This document shows, piece by piece, positions 12,092 through 25,132 of a DNA stretch of 64,000 nt. The translations under genes were made by a program, and so were the position numbers. The notes under the pieces were generated by a model. That model made no database searches, had not been told where the DNA came from, and saw only the letters and a list, made by a program, of their open reading frames with translations. The DNA comes from Rattus norvegicus (lineage: Eukaryota; Chordata; Mammalia; Rodentia; Muridae): positions 157,694,124 to 157,758,123 of the forward strand of contig NC_086039.1 in the NCBI RefSeq assembly GCF_036323735.1, given 5' to 3'. Numbering within the stretch: position 1 is the first letter of the stretch; each line of letters begins with the position of its first letter.

Positions 12092-12200
12092 AGAATGTTT
12101 GCAGTCCAGTCTTATGAGGCATTTCCTTCGTCGAAGTCTCCTCCTCTCAGTTGACTTAGCTTATTTCATGGTGACATAAAACTAACCAGCACATCTAGCA
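12092..12200. repeat. rodent interspersed repeat, right part after the L1
   Basis: 'gaggcatttccttcg' through 'cataaaactaaccagcaca' is the expected end of the repeat that starts at 9836. It confirms that the L1 inserted within it. Confidence 0.6.
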
Positions 12201-12819
12201 AAGATGTGTGACTTTGAAAACTTATAAAGCTAAAGTGAAAGCATTCCTATTTCCAGCTAAAAGATGTGATGCTCCACATTTGGTTCACCACCAAGTAAAC
12301 TGGAGGGTCTTTCCTAGCACATCCTGGCTAAAGGTCCACACCAGCTCAGCATTCATTCTCCAGTGTGTGCTTTTCTGTGGTCTCTTATCTCCCTTCTTAC
12401 TCTTTGCATCCAGAGGGCTGAACTGCTCACCTGTGGATGTTTACTACACCCTTTAGTAAGGTTGTGCCTCTGTCCATCCTTCACTGCCTACCACCTGCAG
12501 ACCTGTGACTCACTCCTTTGGGTTTGTGTGGGTTTATTGTTTACAAATCCATTTTGTTCATTTGGTAGACATATGAGTGTGTAGTGTTATGTAATGAGTC
12601 TCATCGTTACATTTCCATATGGGCCCACGATAGACTTGGATCATTCTCTTTCCCTTGTGTTAGCCTCTTACTTCTTATGTTTTGCTTCTACACGCCTAAC
12701 AGCCCAACTTTGATTGTAATATTATTTCAACTTGCAAATTCATATTTTAATAATTTTCAATCTCATGTTGACTTTTACTCTCAAATTCTTGCTCTGCCCT
12801 AAATACAGAAAACCACTGG
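12201..12819. other. intergenic, nothing recognised
   Basis: Short ORFs only. Confidence 0.45.
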
Positions 12820-13200
12820 ACTGAGGTCAGAGATCCCTACTAACAGTCAGGGGAAGGATAAAAGAAGCTGAAGGGGCTGGAAGACCAACAGGATCACATA
12901 AGCCAGACACCTGGGAGCTCTCAGAGACTAAGCCACCAATCAAAGAGCTTAGGGGATGGGCCCTGGTACTTATGTAACAAAGGACTGCCTTGTCTGGCCT
13001 CAGTAGGACAGAATTTGCCTAATCCTGTATCCTGTATCCTAATCCTGTATCCTGACTGGATACTCTAGGGAAGGGGGATACCTGGGGGAACACTCTCTCA
13101 AAGGCAAAGGGGAGGGGGAATGGGGTAAAGAACTCTGGGAGTGGGGACTGGGGGCAACATTTGGATGTGACTAAGTAAAGCCATTTTTAGAATGTCTAGG
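12820..13200 (+). mobile_element. old L1 3'UTR fragment
   Basis: The order 'gggagctctcagagactaag', 'cagtaggacag', a purine-rich block with 'ggggagggggaatgggg' and 'acatttggatgtga' follows the rodent L1 (Lx-type) 3'UTR. A small duplication of 'aatcctgtatcct' lies at about 13020-13055. Confidence 0.6.
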
Positions 13201-13214
13201 AAAATTAGTATACC

Positions 13215-14270
13215 CCTTGTAAAGGAGATGTTTTCTTTTATTCTCATTTGTTTGTTTGTTTGTTTGTTTGTTTATTCACTTAAATCTCAATCACAGTCTC
13301 TGCTCTCCTCCCATTCTACCACTCACACACTCCTTTCCTTCCTTCCCCATCCCCTTCTCCTCTAAGAAAGACTAGGCCCCACTGGATACCAACCAGCCCT
13401 GGCACCTCAAGTCACTGCAGGACTAGGTGCATCCTTTTCCACTGTGGCCAGACAATCCAACTCTGGATCCACAGGCAGGCAACATAGGCAGGATAAGCCC
13501 ATGCTGCAGTTGTTGGGGGACCTACTTGAAGACCAAACTACACATCTGCGATTTATGTACAGGAGACCTAGGTTTCAGCCCTTGCCTGCTCTTTGGTTGG
13601 TGATTCAGTTTCTGGGAGCCCCCCAGACTCCAGTTTAGGTAATTAACTCTGTTCATCTTCTTGGCCATGTCCTATCCCCATCTAGGTTACTCAGTCCTTC
13701 CAGGAACTGTTCCAGAGCACTTCTCGAGCTCTGTGTTTTGTTAGGCTCTCTGTCTATGGATTCTTCACAATCATCTGCTGGTTGGAGCCTCTCAAAGGAC
13801 AGTTAATCTAGGTTCTTATCTACAAACATAAAAGAGTATAATGTATAGTATCAGGGATTGGTTCCTGCCTGCAGAATGGATCTCAATTTAGGCAAGTCGT
13901 TGGTTAGCCATTCCCTCAGGGTCTGCTCCATCTTTGTGCCTGCATTTCTCACAGGCAGGGCTAATTTGAGGTCAAGCGTTTCGTGGGTGAGTTGGTGTCC
14001 TTATCTCTCCCCTGGGAGTGAGTGACCAGTTCACGCTCCATATCCTCAAGTCCTGTGCATCTCAGCTAGAGTCACCCTGATAGACTCGCTAGATCTTCTT
14101 GCTAGACCTATCCCAGGTCTCCGACACTTTGTAAAGATGACCCCCACCCTCCACGGATTCCCATTCCCTCTTCAGATCTGGTCCAGTCCTCGCTCCCCAG
14201 CTTTTCATACACCTGACACCCCACTGATACAGGAGACAACAAATTGTATAGCCTCAATGGCACTGAAAGT
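13215..14270 (-). mobile_element. old Lx-type L1 untranslated region, antisense
   Basis: After a (TTTG)n run at about 13248-13271 the sequence holds 'tccactgtggccagacaa', 'tctttggttggtgattcag' and 'gttggagcctctcaaagg', the antisense of a rodent L1 untranslated region. Divergence is high. Confidence 0.55.
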
Positions 14271-16099
14271 TTGTAGAGAATACTTGAGCGCCCGAGTTTG
14301 ACAAGTAACGCAGTACGGTAAAGGGACTTGAAAAACCCATTTATAACTGACTCATGTTTTATTTATCCCAGATTTCCATGTCTACATGCCATATGGTACA
14401 TACTCCTAAATTCAGGAAATTTCACCAGCAATGAACATCAGACTGCTGTTTTGATTGTGTCCGGTTCTCAGAGAATAAGGCTTCAAAGAAGGCAAATGAT
14501 CCTGTGCAAAAGTTGCTGAAATTGGAGAACTTCTCTCTTCTTAACTAGAACTTTCAAAGGACCGGAAAGGAAACTGAAGACATAAAATACAGGTTTTGTT
14601 TTAAACTGAATAGCATGTTCATCTTCTTGGTTTTCTTTCTTTTTTTAACATTATACCAACAGTTATATAAAGAATGCAGGAGAGACACTGACTGAATAGC
14701 TTCTCTAAAGCTGTTTAGGTTGCATACTTACGCCATACAAAACCTCCTTGGATGAATTATGTAAATTAATATTCTTTGCACTTATCAACTAAAATGTATG
14801 TCTTCTCTATCATTATATCTGTTAAAGGCCTCCTAGGAAGTTACGAAGAAATCATCTGAGAAATTTCTATTTGCCCGTCACACACTGAAGATCATGAAAC
14901 ACCGAGAGCCCCATCCACATGATGTGACTGGAAACAGAGAAACTAGGATTTAGATGGTTTAGATGACGAGCCCCTGAGGCCTACTTCAGTCTTTTGACCA
15001 GAAAGTTTTTTTCTTAAATAGTTACTTTTAATCTTAGATGGGGCTTGTTCACTGGAGAGAGTTATTCCTCCCAGGTTTGATTGCTGTATATGTCTGTGCG
15101 GGTTTCAATGTCTGTTTTACCTGACATTTACTTGTTCACAGAGTTCATTTGCATCATACTGACACTTTCTGTTAGAGGCCTGGTGCAAAACTGTGTTAGA
15201 ATACAGGAGGTTCCTATTACTCTTCAGACAGACAGACCTAATATCAGAGAACTCAAAGAGAGGAAAGGAAACATCCTGCTCTGGTTCTGTTCCCTAAGGA
15301 AACATCCTGCTCTGGTTCTGTTCCCTCACCAGCACAGTTAAGATCCTATGACAGCCACGGAGATCTTCTTACTTTGGAACAGTTCTACAGAAGGATAAAA
15401 AATAATACACGTTTCTCTATGAGCGATAAAATTTATGGTAATGATTTTCTCTTAAACAAAATGGAGCATAAAGTAGATTTAAAACTGCACATAAAGTATA
15501 ATAATCGAACTTTACCACATTTTGCATCCATTTTAGTATTTTTATTTTTATTTTAATTGAAATATAATTATTTCACTTAGTCCCCTACCTCTCCTCCTCC
15601 AAGCACCATTTCTCCAATGTCTTCCCTCTAATTCCTCCCATATCCCCTCACTTTCAAAGTGATAATAGCCTCATCCTTCTCAATTGTTATTGTTACACAT
15701 ACATGTACATTCGTTAAAGATATATAAATATAACCTGTCGGGTACATTTTCATTGTACTGTGTGTATTTGCCCATAGGCCAAATATGACCACTTTGCTTT
15801 AGAAAACCAACTAGGGGACTAATTCCTTTGAGAGTCTAACTCTCCCTCACTCAACAGTCATTAGTTGCCTGTAGTTCTTTGTCTAAGTGTGAAAACTGTA
15901 ATTTTTCTCCTTCAATGTTAGCACGTCTTTGGATATTGCCATTGTTCAGATCTTGTTTGTACTGATATTTCTAGGAGAGGTTCACAGCAGACTTCTTGGT
16001 TTTTTTACTCTTACAATCTTTCTGACCCCTCTTCTGTGACACTCCCTTAGTCATAGATGTAAGAGGTGTGATGCCCTTGTAGTTATTGGTAATTACAAC
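14271..16099. other. intergenic, nothing recognised apart from a 31-bp tandem duplication
   Basis: AT-rich with scattered short ORFs. At 15267-15328 a 31-bp segment beginning 'ggaaacatcctgctctgg' is repeated twice in tandem. Confidence 0.5.
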
Positions 16100-16830
16100 A
16101 AAGTTGTGAGGAAAGACAGACCTTCGTCCAATGTTGGTGGGAGTGAGAACTGGTGCAGTCACTCTGGGAATCAGTAGTAAAAGCACTAAACAATCTAAAA
16201 ATATATATTATCATATGGCCAAACTACATAACACCTTGGTATATGCCCAAAGGAGTCCTCGTCCTACTCCAGGAATATTTGTTTAGCAATGTTCACTGCC
16301 ACCCCATTTACAGGAGCTAGGGAATGGAAACAATTTACATAGCCTTGCCAAAATGAATGGGTAATGAAGATGTGGTCCCTAGACACAATAGAATACTATT
16401 TAACTATAAAAAAGCAAAACCATCAAAATATTATATTAAGTGGGATAAGTCCAGACCCAGAAGGACCAAAGTCACATGTTCTTTTTTTTTTCTTTTTTCT
16501 TTTTTCTTTTTTTCGGAGCTGCGGACCGAACCCAGGGTCTTGCGCTTGCTAGGCAAGCGCTCTACCACTGAGCTAAATCCCCAACCCCCACATGTTCTTT
16601 CTCATCTGTAATTCTTAGCTTTAAATCTTGAGTAATGAGCATATACCATGGAATAATCACAGAAACCAGGAAAGTATGAAGAATTCTTATGGGGAGGGTA
16701 AATAGAGAGGGAGAAGGAGGGACAAATACTAGCAATGTTGTTCGATAAAGTCTTGAGGATTAATATCATTTTACGTATACCTAAAACTATACAGAATACA
16801 CTGAAGTATGTACGCACACCACTATACTTA
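16100..16830 (+). mobile_element. old L1 ORF2 3' portion, split by an ID element
   Basis: 'aatgttggtgggagtgagaa', 'tatatgcccaaagg' and 'cacaatagaatactattta' match the order of ORF2 C-terminal blocks in the younger copy at 10.9-11.3 kb, but with many stops and indels. An ID element interrupts it at 16482. Confidence 0.75.
16482..16588 (-). mobile_element. ID SINE (antisense) with target-site duplication
   Basis: T-rich tail, antisense ID body, and direct repeats 'cacatgttctt' on both sides (about 16473 and 16589). It sits in old L1 sequence. Confidence 0.95.
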
Positions 16831-18465
16831 CCTTAAAGGAAATTATGTCACTTGGGTTGACAGTGTACTCTACAAGAACTATGGAATAACAAAAATCCTA
16901 TAGCCAAAACGAGAAGCCTCCTCTTGAATGCTGGTTACATTAGTCCAGGAGTCTACCAAAATAACAGAGGCAGCTGTTGTCCTTCATTGTTAGAGCGTGT
17001 GAAGGTGAGCCCTTTCCACTGAAGATGCCACACATATTTTATGTCTTTATACCTTAGAAATTCCAATATATACATTAAATTTTATAATTTGTAATCCAGG
17101 AGTACAGTCCAAGAATCATTTAAACTATTTCTATATTTTGAGCATGCTTATTTTTCAAGGAAAAAAAAGCAAAACTTAATACATTCAGATTTTACAATAA
17201 AAGTTCAAAGACTGATTCTCTTCACTGTATTTATATAGGTCTATATGTCACTTATATACCAACCTTGAGAACACCTGGCAGACTGGCACTGAGTTCCTGC
17301 CACAGAATCCTTAAAATTGTCTGGCTCTGGAAATGTCCTCAAGCAATTTCTTCACAGTTTGTTTCAAAGGCACATCTTTTCTCACAAGAGTAGATGCAAA
17401 ATACATAAAGATATTTTCAATCAAACACACAATTGCCATATCTAATATATAAGGGTGAATTGAGGAGATAATGAAAAGACAGGTGACTAAAACTAAGGTT
17501 CAGAAATACAGATATATGTGAAGCCGTGACAAGTTGTGATCTGGTAGAAGAGTAAATTCAGTTTCAAAATTCTCCATGTACCTCTCTACTCTAGAAAAAA
17601 AATATTTGATGCAAATGTTGACAAGATATGGCAACTTTCAACTGCCCTGGCCCCTTGTTTTTACAAGAACATCTATTGTGAAAAACAGAAATCCTCTTGA
17701 GGATAGCATTGATTGCAAGAAGGTAATATTTAAAAAATAGAAGCCCTCTCCTCCCAGAATGGTCCACATTCATATAATGGATTTTACCCACTGCATAGTT
17801 TAGAAAAGGTCATTTTTTTTGGATAAATGATAAATTTGATAAATTTCATAGATCTAATCATCCCTTGAGATTTTATCAAAAAAAATAGAGTGAGAAATGG
17901 ATATGCGAAAAAAATCTATCCTACCTTTATAATTCGCTTATTAGAGCCAGAGTCAATTTATTCAAGCTTGTGAAATTACAAATGTTTGTTATCATTTAAC
18001 TATTGGTTCAAGGAAGTACTTTACCAAAAAATTCTTAATCCTTGTAGTACACACTGTAATCATTTCATGACTTAGAGAAGAGCAGGAAGATGTATACATG
18101 GTATGAGAAGAGATAAAATGAGAATTAAGACATCTGTGTGTATCCTAGAGATCTGACCTGAGAGATAAGCAAATAGATTATTTTTTTCATGCTTGCATCA
18201 TCCTATCAGCTTCCAGTTCAAGAGTTGACTCTTTTACATCGATATGTTCTCATGTTTACATAGGAAAGCAAACCTTGGTCACAGTTCTTTTGTCTTATTT
18301 CAGGGTAGTGTGCGTTGTGGCTTGTTTCTATACTTCATTTGAGCTTAAATTTATTCATATATTTATCCTTAATTTTATTATATGTTTAATGCATTTTGTT
18401 TTGAAATATTAGGGTACAGCTTTAACTTGCTAACCCCAGTCACTTTTGAGTTTTTCTTTTTATTA
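16831..18465. other. AT-rich intergenic, nothing recognised
   Basis: No gene, clear repeat or exon is seen. Confidence 0.5.
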
Positions 18466-19390
18466 GTATTGTTTTATTTACATTTCAGCCATGGTCCCTG
18501 CTCCTGGCACCCCTCCCACAGATCCTCATGACACGACTCCTCCCCCATGCCTCTGAGAAGGTGTTCCCCACCCAACAGGCATCCCCCTTCCCTGAGGCCT
18601 CAAGGGAATCTCTCCAAGATTGGGCATACCTTCTCCCACTGAGACCGGACCAAGCAGCTTTCTGCTATATGTATACCCAGGAAAACGCATTGACTCAACT
18701 CACCTATAAAAGGACATACACTAACAAATTGCATATGCAAACAAGATCCAGCATTTTGCTGCATACAAGAAACACAACTCAATCGCAAAGACAGACACAG
18801 TCTCAGAGTAAAAGGATGGGAAAGGGCTTCCAAGCAAATGATCCCAAGGAAGAAGCCGGAGTTGCCATCCTAATACCCAATAAAATAGACTTTCAACCAA
18901 AAGTTATCAAGCGTGATGAGGAAGGACGCTTCACATTCATCGAAGGGAAAATTCACCAAGAGAAAACCTATGAACATTCTGAAATTCTGAACATCTATGC
19001 CCCCCAATGCAAGGGCACCCACATTCATAAAAGAAACTTTACTGAAGCTCAAAGCACACACTGAATCCCACCCAGTAATAGTGTGAGACTACTTTTATAT
19101 TTTTACAGTGCAGTTGTTACTCTCCTTCTGGTCCACCGTCCCACAGTCCCTCATCCCGTTTCTCCTCCCCCATGTCTCCAAGAGGATGTCCCCCTAAAAC
19201 CCAACCCCCCATCCTGCCAGGCCTCCCCACTCCCTGGGGCCTCAAGTCTCTCTAGGGTTGGGTATGTCTTCTCCCGCTGAGGCCAGACCAGGAAGTCCTC
19301 TGCTGTATGTGTGTCTGGAGCCTTAGACTAGCTTGTACATGCTGCCTGGTTTGTGGTTCAGTGTTTGAGAGATCTCAGGGGTCCAGGTGA
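18466..19390. mobile_element. L1 mosaic: ORF2 5' fragment between two antisense L1 pieces
   Basis: The centre (about 18690-19075, plus strand) encodes the N-terminal endonuclease part of ORF2, for example 'EEAGVAILIPNKIDFQPKVI' and 'ILNIYAPQCKGT'. On both sides (about 18470-18680 and 19085-19340) lie related antisense Lx-type stretches sharing 'ccatgcctctgagaagg'/'ccatgtctccaagagg' and 'cttctcccactgagacc'/'cttctcccgctgaggcc'. The frame is broken at the joins, so this is a rearranged dead element. Confidence 0.65.
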
Positions 19391-20456
19391 GTTGAGACTA
19401 CGACCACAATACTTTTTTTTTTTTATTTTAAGCACCACAATACTTTTTAATGGGCACTTTCTCGCTCAGCTTGCAGATGAGGAACTGTGCATTTGGAGTT
19501 AACAGAATCCCATAAGACATATGTTATGCTCTTTTCCACAAGATGAAGAATGTTGGAAAACTTTAGGTTCTCTCTGGGCCTGTTTTCCTAAACAAGATAA
19601 CAGGTTAAATATGAACGTCTCAGGGCAGCTGTGGCAAAGCAGTTCTTTTCAATATTCCCAAGGCTTTCTCCCGGGAAGGACTCAGCCCGTCTTATCTTTC
19701 CTGGCCGTGGTGCATTGAATTGCATCCCCTCTCAAATTTTGTATGTGCCTTTACCTCCAGAAACTACAAATGTGATCTCATATGGAAATAAATAGGATAT
19801 CTGCACATGCGATCAAATTAAAACAAAGGTAATCATTGTGAATATTACAGTTAAGGCGGGTGGTATAGTGTGTACTCTGGGATGCAGAAATAAGGCGGGT
19901 GGTATAATGTGTATTCTGGGATGCAGAAATACTGGCTCGGAAAACAGCGGAAATCTGAGGTTTCCGATTCAGGTACTTTTGCTTATCAGATACTACAATT
20001 ACTAAGAAATTCACAGTATTTAAAACTTAGGATGAGAGTTTGGGGAACTAGGATTTGGTTAAAATTAATGCACCTTGTCGCAGCCACAATGAGTTCTGAT
20101 ACAACTGAGAAATATCGCAAGACAGTGTTAGCATATAAGAAACATAACTCGGGTTTTATACTGGTAAAGAATGGTTAGTCGGTGAAACTCACTGTGGAAG
20201 TCAAATGTGCTTGTCAATTCCCAACATATCCACCAGTGTAAACATGCAGTGACCCATTAAAGGAAAGTGTGAAGCTTACAGAGCAGGCCGGTGTCACTAC
20301 CTTTCTCATTGCTGGGTGGAAAGGGTGGGGGAAATCCCATACTCAGAACTTTTGGTGTTTTGATTTAAAAACAAACAAAATGTATATTTTACCAATCGTC
20401 GTGAAATGTTTTCATCCTAAGGGAAACTAGGGAGAAAGTGTTACCCCAAAGTGCAC
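19391..20456. other. intergenic, with a 39-bp tandem duplication
   Basis: No gene is seen. At about 19853-19930 a 39-bp unit starting 'aaggcgggtggtat' occurs twice with two or three differences. Confidence 0.5.
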
Positions 20457-20479
20457 NNNNNNNNNNNNNNNNNNNNNNN
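20457..20479. other. assembly gap (23 N)
   Basis: A run of 23 undetermined bases. The odd size suggests an estimated gap or a masked read conflict rather than a fixed-size scaffold gap. Confidence 0.99.
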
Positions 20480-22620
20480 GACAGATTTTAATGTTTCTCA
20501 ATTCACTGGGCTTAACTATTAAAGTCTGTGGTGTATTCATGGGCAAAAGTTTATTTTCATTCTGTTTTCTCAACTCAGATTATCTCTATCGTTGGCAATG
20601 TATCTCACAGAAATTTCTACAAAACCACACGATTATTAGAATCTTTCTAATAGTAAAATCCAGTATGTTAAGTTGTCCCTAATATGAATTCTTTCCTACC
20701 ATGGATTGCCCTGGGATGAAAATAACTTTCGAAATGAATGCAATTTGAAGGCTTAAGTAAAATGACACTGTAAAGAAGGGTCCAGTTGTGTCCATTAATC
20801 TCACTGGGTAAGTTTGAGAGATGAAAGTCCTAATTCAAACCTCTTTGCCCTCAGACGGAGCCTCTGGATGGTTGGTGGGGCCAGAGCTCCAACATTTAAG
20901 CCACTATCCATGTTCGCTCAATGACTCCTGATGAAGTTTTTACTCTTTTTCATAGGTTATTTATGACAAACGTTCTTCATCCATAATTACCTCCAATCAG
21001 AAATTCTTCGAGACTATGCTTTCAGTCTTTACCGATCATAAAACAGAATCATCTGATGCATCCATCCCGTGAACGGCACCACTGATGGCATCATTTCTAA
21101 ACCAGCTGTTTAACCTGTCTGTAAGCTTGTTAATTTAAGGCGCGTTCACCTGGACTGATGCATGGTTCTTGGTACCAATGATGCGGTTGTGTGTGGGACA
21201 TTTTCATGGCACATGTGGTCTACAAGGTCACTTTCATCATTCTGCGTGTCCAAACCGTGCCTTCTCCCTATAAATCTAGTGCAAGGGTGGAAAGCTCATG
21301 ATGAACTTTACATTCCAACTCTCTGCGATTCTTTTTCACAGTTTCAAAACATCTAGGAATTTGCAAAGGCAGCAGCTTCAGTATCTATGTCTCATCTGAG
21401 GTGCCTTACTTCCAAGGTATTAATTAACTTTATACTTAAAACCTAAGTTCATAGGGGGTGTTTATGCTCCCTATTTCTTGCTTCATGGTGTATACAGGGG
21501 CTACTCCCTGATGTTGTCTAGAACCAACACTGCTGTCCCCTAACCACAGGATGTCAGGCAGCTTTATTATGCCATTGTCAAGGTTCTGTAATCCCTATTA
21601 CCTGTGCTCAGTAATGATGGGTGGCGTTCCCACAACCGAAGATATAGATTAAAAACGGAAGACTTGAGCGCTCTTTGCCCATCCTATCACTTATAGAGAG
21701 CCATGAAATTCAGCAGAATAGAAGTAAGTACCTAGGAGACTATCAGTCTCGGGCTTCATTGTCCACTTTTGGCCTAAGCTAAATTTTACGGTTTTTTGAC
21801 TTCTTCTCAAGTTAGCTCTGTTCACACTCTATATAGCCATTGCGTAACAGCGGCTGCAGTTTCAGCAGGTCTGACTTATAAACGACATGCCAATAGCTGT
21901 AGTGTATCTGAGGTTTGTAAATGAAATAATGACCACTGAGGTTTGAGCTTGGCCTCAGCTAGCTGTGTGACCTGGGGAAAGCAGTCCCCTTGGTGAATGG
22001 ATCCCAGTACAGCCTTCTTTCTGACCTCTCCTAGGACTTTCTGAGTTCTGCCTTCACTGCTACTTAAAGCAAGATACAAACCAGGGCAGCCATTGTAAAG
22101 ACTTGCTCTTGCTACGATGATACATTCTAGAGACAGCAGCTGTACTTCTGAGCACTGCTCTCTGTGTTCTGGACTAATAGCCTAGAGAGCTACTGTCTGG
22201 ACTCTGGGAAGCCATGCTTCCAGATCAGAGCCATGTGTTTCCTCCAGTACCCTCTGAGCCCCGGCTCTTTGTTCTTTTCAGGCTTCCCAGTAACCGATGG
22301 TAACAGGAAGATATCCAACAAGGCTGCTCCTCAGATCAAACGCAGATCTCGCTCTCCCAGGTAATCTAGGCCTCTTCTCTACAGGGGATCAAACTAGAAA
22401 AAGGGAGAAACTAACATGTACTAACGAAAAACCTCTCAGACGTATTATTAGTGGTCGTATTATTACAATATTATCGGTCGGTTTCTATATCATGATATCA
22501 TCTACTATTTTATATATATATACATGTGAGCACATACGTATGGCAGTGTACATATCTGTCAGGACGTTCTGTGTATTTGTGCGTGTGTGTGTCTTTGTGT
22601 GTATGTGTGTAGACAGACAT
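20480..22620. other. intergenic, nothing recognised
   Basis: Scattered ORFs under 120 codons on both strands without motifs. A short GT-rich region lies near 22578-22610. Confidence 0.45.
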
Positions 22621-22624
22621 CTCA

Positions 22625-22735
22625 TGTATCCCAATCTAGCCTAGAAAACACTATATAGCTCACGCTGGCTTTGAACTCCTGATCATCCTCCTCAAGCTTC
22701 CCAAGTACTCAGGTTAGAAATGCATGCCCTCGTGA
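22625..22735 (-). mobile_element. B1-like SINE, antisense, diverged
   Basis: 'gctggctttgaactcctg', 'cccaagtactcagg' and 'atgcatgccc' occur in the order of an antisense B1/B4 element. Confidence 0.6.
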
Positions 22736-23617
22736 AGTGAGAAACAGGTATTCGTATGCACAAAACAAAACAGAACAGAATATCTCTCACCAAGAATGAT
22801 CCTTCTTAGAGAGTAGGAGAGGGGGAGAAAAAGAGAGGAAATTTTAATATGAGGTGACTTGTTACTTTTAAGTCACGTGAAATTCCTATTTTTAGAATTT
22901 TTTGGTTTTATTATTTTCAAGGTTTGGGCCCAATGAAGGTCAGAGTCCCATATCTATATACACTGACATGAGAGTAAGGAGTAGAAAAGAATAAGGGTGG
23001 AAAGCCAAGGCCAAGGGTATGCATCCAAAAAACACAACAGACACTCAGAAGCACAATCTTATTCACAGAGTTGTCGAAGGTTAATGAAGAGGCTGTGGGG
23101 AAGGTGAGAGGGTGGGCTGAGTCATCGAAGGGGGTTAAGCTCCAGATATTTTGGGTTCCTGTTGGGGAAACGGGCTGTTCGCCTTGGCCTCCGCCAGTTT
23201 CTTCACCGGGGCTTTTGTAACTATAGGCAGAAGTGACGACTGAAGAGGGAAGCCAGGATGGGCTCCATTAGGATACAGAAGTTTGAGCAGGGCCGGTGAC
23301 AGGAGCAGGCTCAAGGAGTAGGTCACTCAGAGGAGAAAACCGCAATACCCTATTTTGGAGTAAAAACTTGGCATGTTGCTCCATCTCATGCACCTGTTAG
23401 GTAAATACATGCCAAAATACTTGTCAACGTGGAGTATAAGTGGTTGTGAAACCACAATTATGACAACTATCCATGTCGAACAAAGCTGTAATCATAATCG
23501 GCTTTCTTATTTCACCAATGTTACTTTGGGCCCAGAAAAGTCACATTCCCCCAAATGACATCTTTAAGTAACAATTCGACTCTCACAAACTTTTTACCGC
23601 TTAAAAATTTTAAGATT
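22736..23617. other. intergenic, nothing recognised
   Basis: Only short ORFs without motifs. Confidence 0.45.
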
Positions 23618-23710
23618 GGGGTTGGGGATTTGGCTCAGTGGTAGAGCGCTTGCCTAGCAACCGCAAGGCCCTGGGTTCGGTCCCCAGCTCCGAAAAAAAG
23701 AAAAAAAAAA
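23618..23710 (+). mobile_element. ID SINE with target-site duplication
   Basis: Full ID body from 'ggggttgggg' to 'cagctccg' with an A-rich tail; 'tttaagatt' flanks both sides (23609-23617 and 23711-23719). Confidence 0.95.
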
Positions 23711-23719
23711 TTTAAGATT

Positions 23720-23935
23720 AATCGATTTTGTTTTATATGTATGGGGATTTTGTCTGCATGTGTATGCACGTACTATACACATGCCCGGTATCCACTGCGG
23801 CCAGAAAACAGTGCTATATCCCGTGGAACTGGAGTTATGGATGGTTATGACTTGCCATGCAGGTGCTGAGAATGAAACCTGGGTTCTCTGTAAAAACAAC
23901 CAGTGCTCTTAATCTCTGAGTTACCTCTTGTTGAT
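23720..23935 (-). mobile_element. B2/B3-like SINE, antisense, diverged
   Basis: 'tctgcatgtgtatgcacg', 'gaatgaaacctgggttctc' and 'cagtgctcttaatctctgag' correspond to an antisense B2-superfamily element. Confidence 0.65.
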
Positions 23936-25132
23936 TTGTGATTTTCTGAACACCTCGACTCCTTGAAAATCTCCCCCTTTTCTCGTTCCTGTGATGGAAG
24001 GGGGCATAGGAAGAAATCAGAGACTAACAATAAAGCTTTTTGTTTCTATTTTGGATCAATGCAAGGAGAAAGTAAATTTCTCTGAAGTTCAGGAAACATA
24101 TCAGACAAGATGTTGTTCATTCAACAACTCACTGCCCCCGAGTCTGTTCCAGTTCTGTCCTATATAGTTCCTGCTCCTACTATGTGACCTAGTCCAGCCT
24201 TTTGCCCCGTTCTTCTCAAGGCCAGACCTGGTGCCAACTATGGAACATGCGCACATGAGAGATTGGCATGTATTCAGAAACTCACAGGGTGAACAGGCTC
24301 CTGATGTGTACCAGCCATTGTTTGAGGAGAAGAATAGGACACCGTTCTTGCCATTCTGGAGCCCATAGATGGGTGATGTGGACGGAAGGATAGTCAAAGA
24401 ATTGTAGAAGTCAGTGATGGACAACGTGGTTACGGAAGCCTGGAGGGATGTGGGAGCATAAGGAGGGAACTAATTCAACCAAGAGGTTGGATGAGACATC
24501 TGGAAGAGGGTGACGCAGAGTTGGGGTATCCACAAGTAGGTAAGGCATGGGAAAGAGAGCAGCTACTGCAAGTTATGTGGCCTTCCTCTCTGGCGCCCTG
24601 TTCACAACCCACTGACTGCTGAGATCCTGGGGAGCTGGAGGTGGTAATAAAGAGATAACAGTATGACTGATACAAAAATTCAAAGGTATCTAAGGTTAAC
24701 TCACTACGCTTTACTTCCTACAGGGTTCCAAGCAGTGACCTTCCAGGCCTAGTCTCCATTTTAATCTTACTTAATACATCCAGCTCAGCTTCTGCTCCTA
24801 CCTCGGCCAACTCTTCAAAATTTACTACAGCATCTCTGTTAGAAGCATTGCGTTGAGGTCAAAAAGAACAACTTTGTGCTTAGAGGCTGGGTGTGCCAGT
24901 TGATCTTCACAGCTCAGCAGATGAATTAAAGTACTCTAATACCAGCAGTCTTTCATCCTATACCAAGAAAGGTTAGAGTTTTAAAAGCTAGTAGAGTGAG
25001 AGCAAGGAATGTGCCTGGAAGGTCGGACTAAAATTCTCATCTATCAAAAGAGCTCTAGTATTTCTCAAGGATGAGACAATTGCTAGAAAAATCTCCTTTC
25101 CAGTGTTATAGTTCTACAAAGGAGAACAAAAG
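23936..25132. other. region upstream of the odorant receptor, no exon identified
   Basis: Odorant-receptor genes usually have one or more non-coding 5' exons several kb upstream. I cannot pick one out by eye, and no TATA box at a convincing distance is seen. Confidence 0.4.

Noticed and set aside
18528..19064. 178-codon ORF as a gene
   Set aside because: The first part is antisense L1 sequence and the second the L1 ORF2 endonuclease start; a mosaic frame, not a gene.
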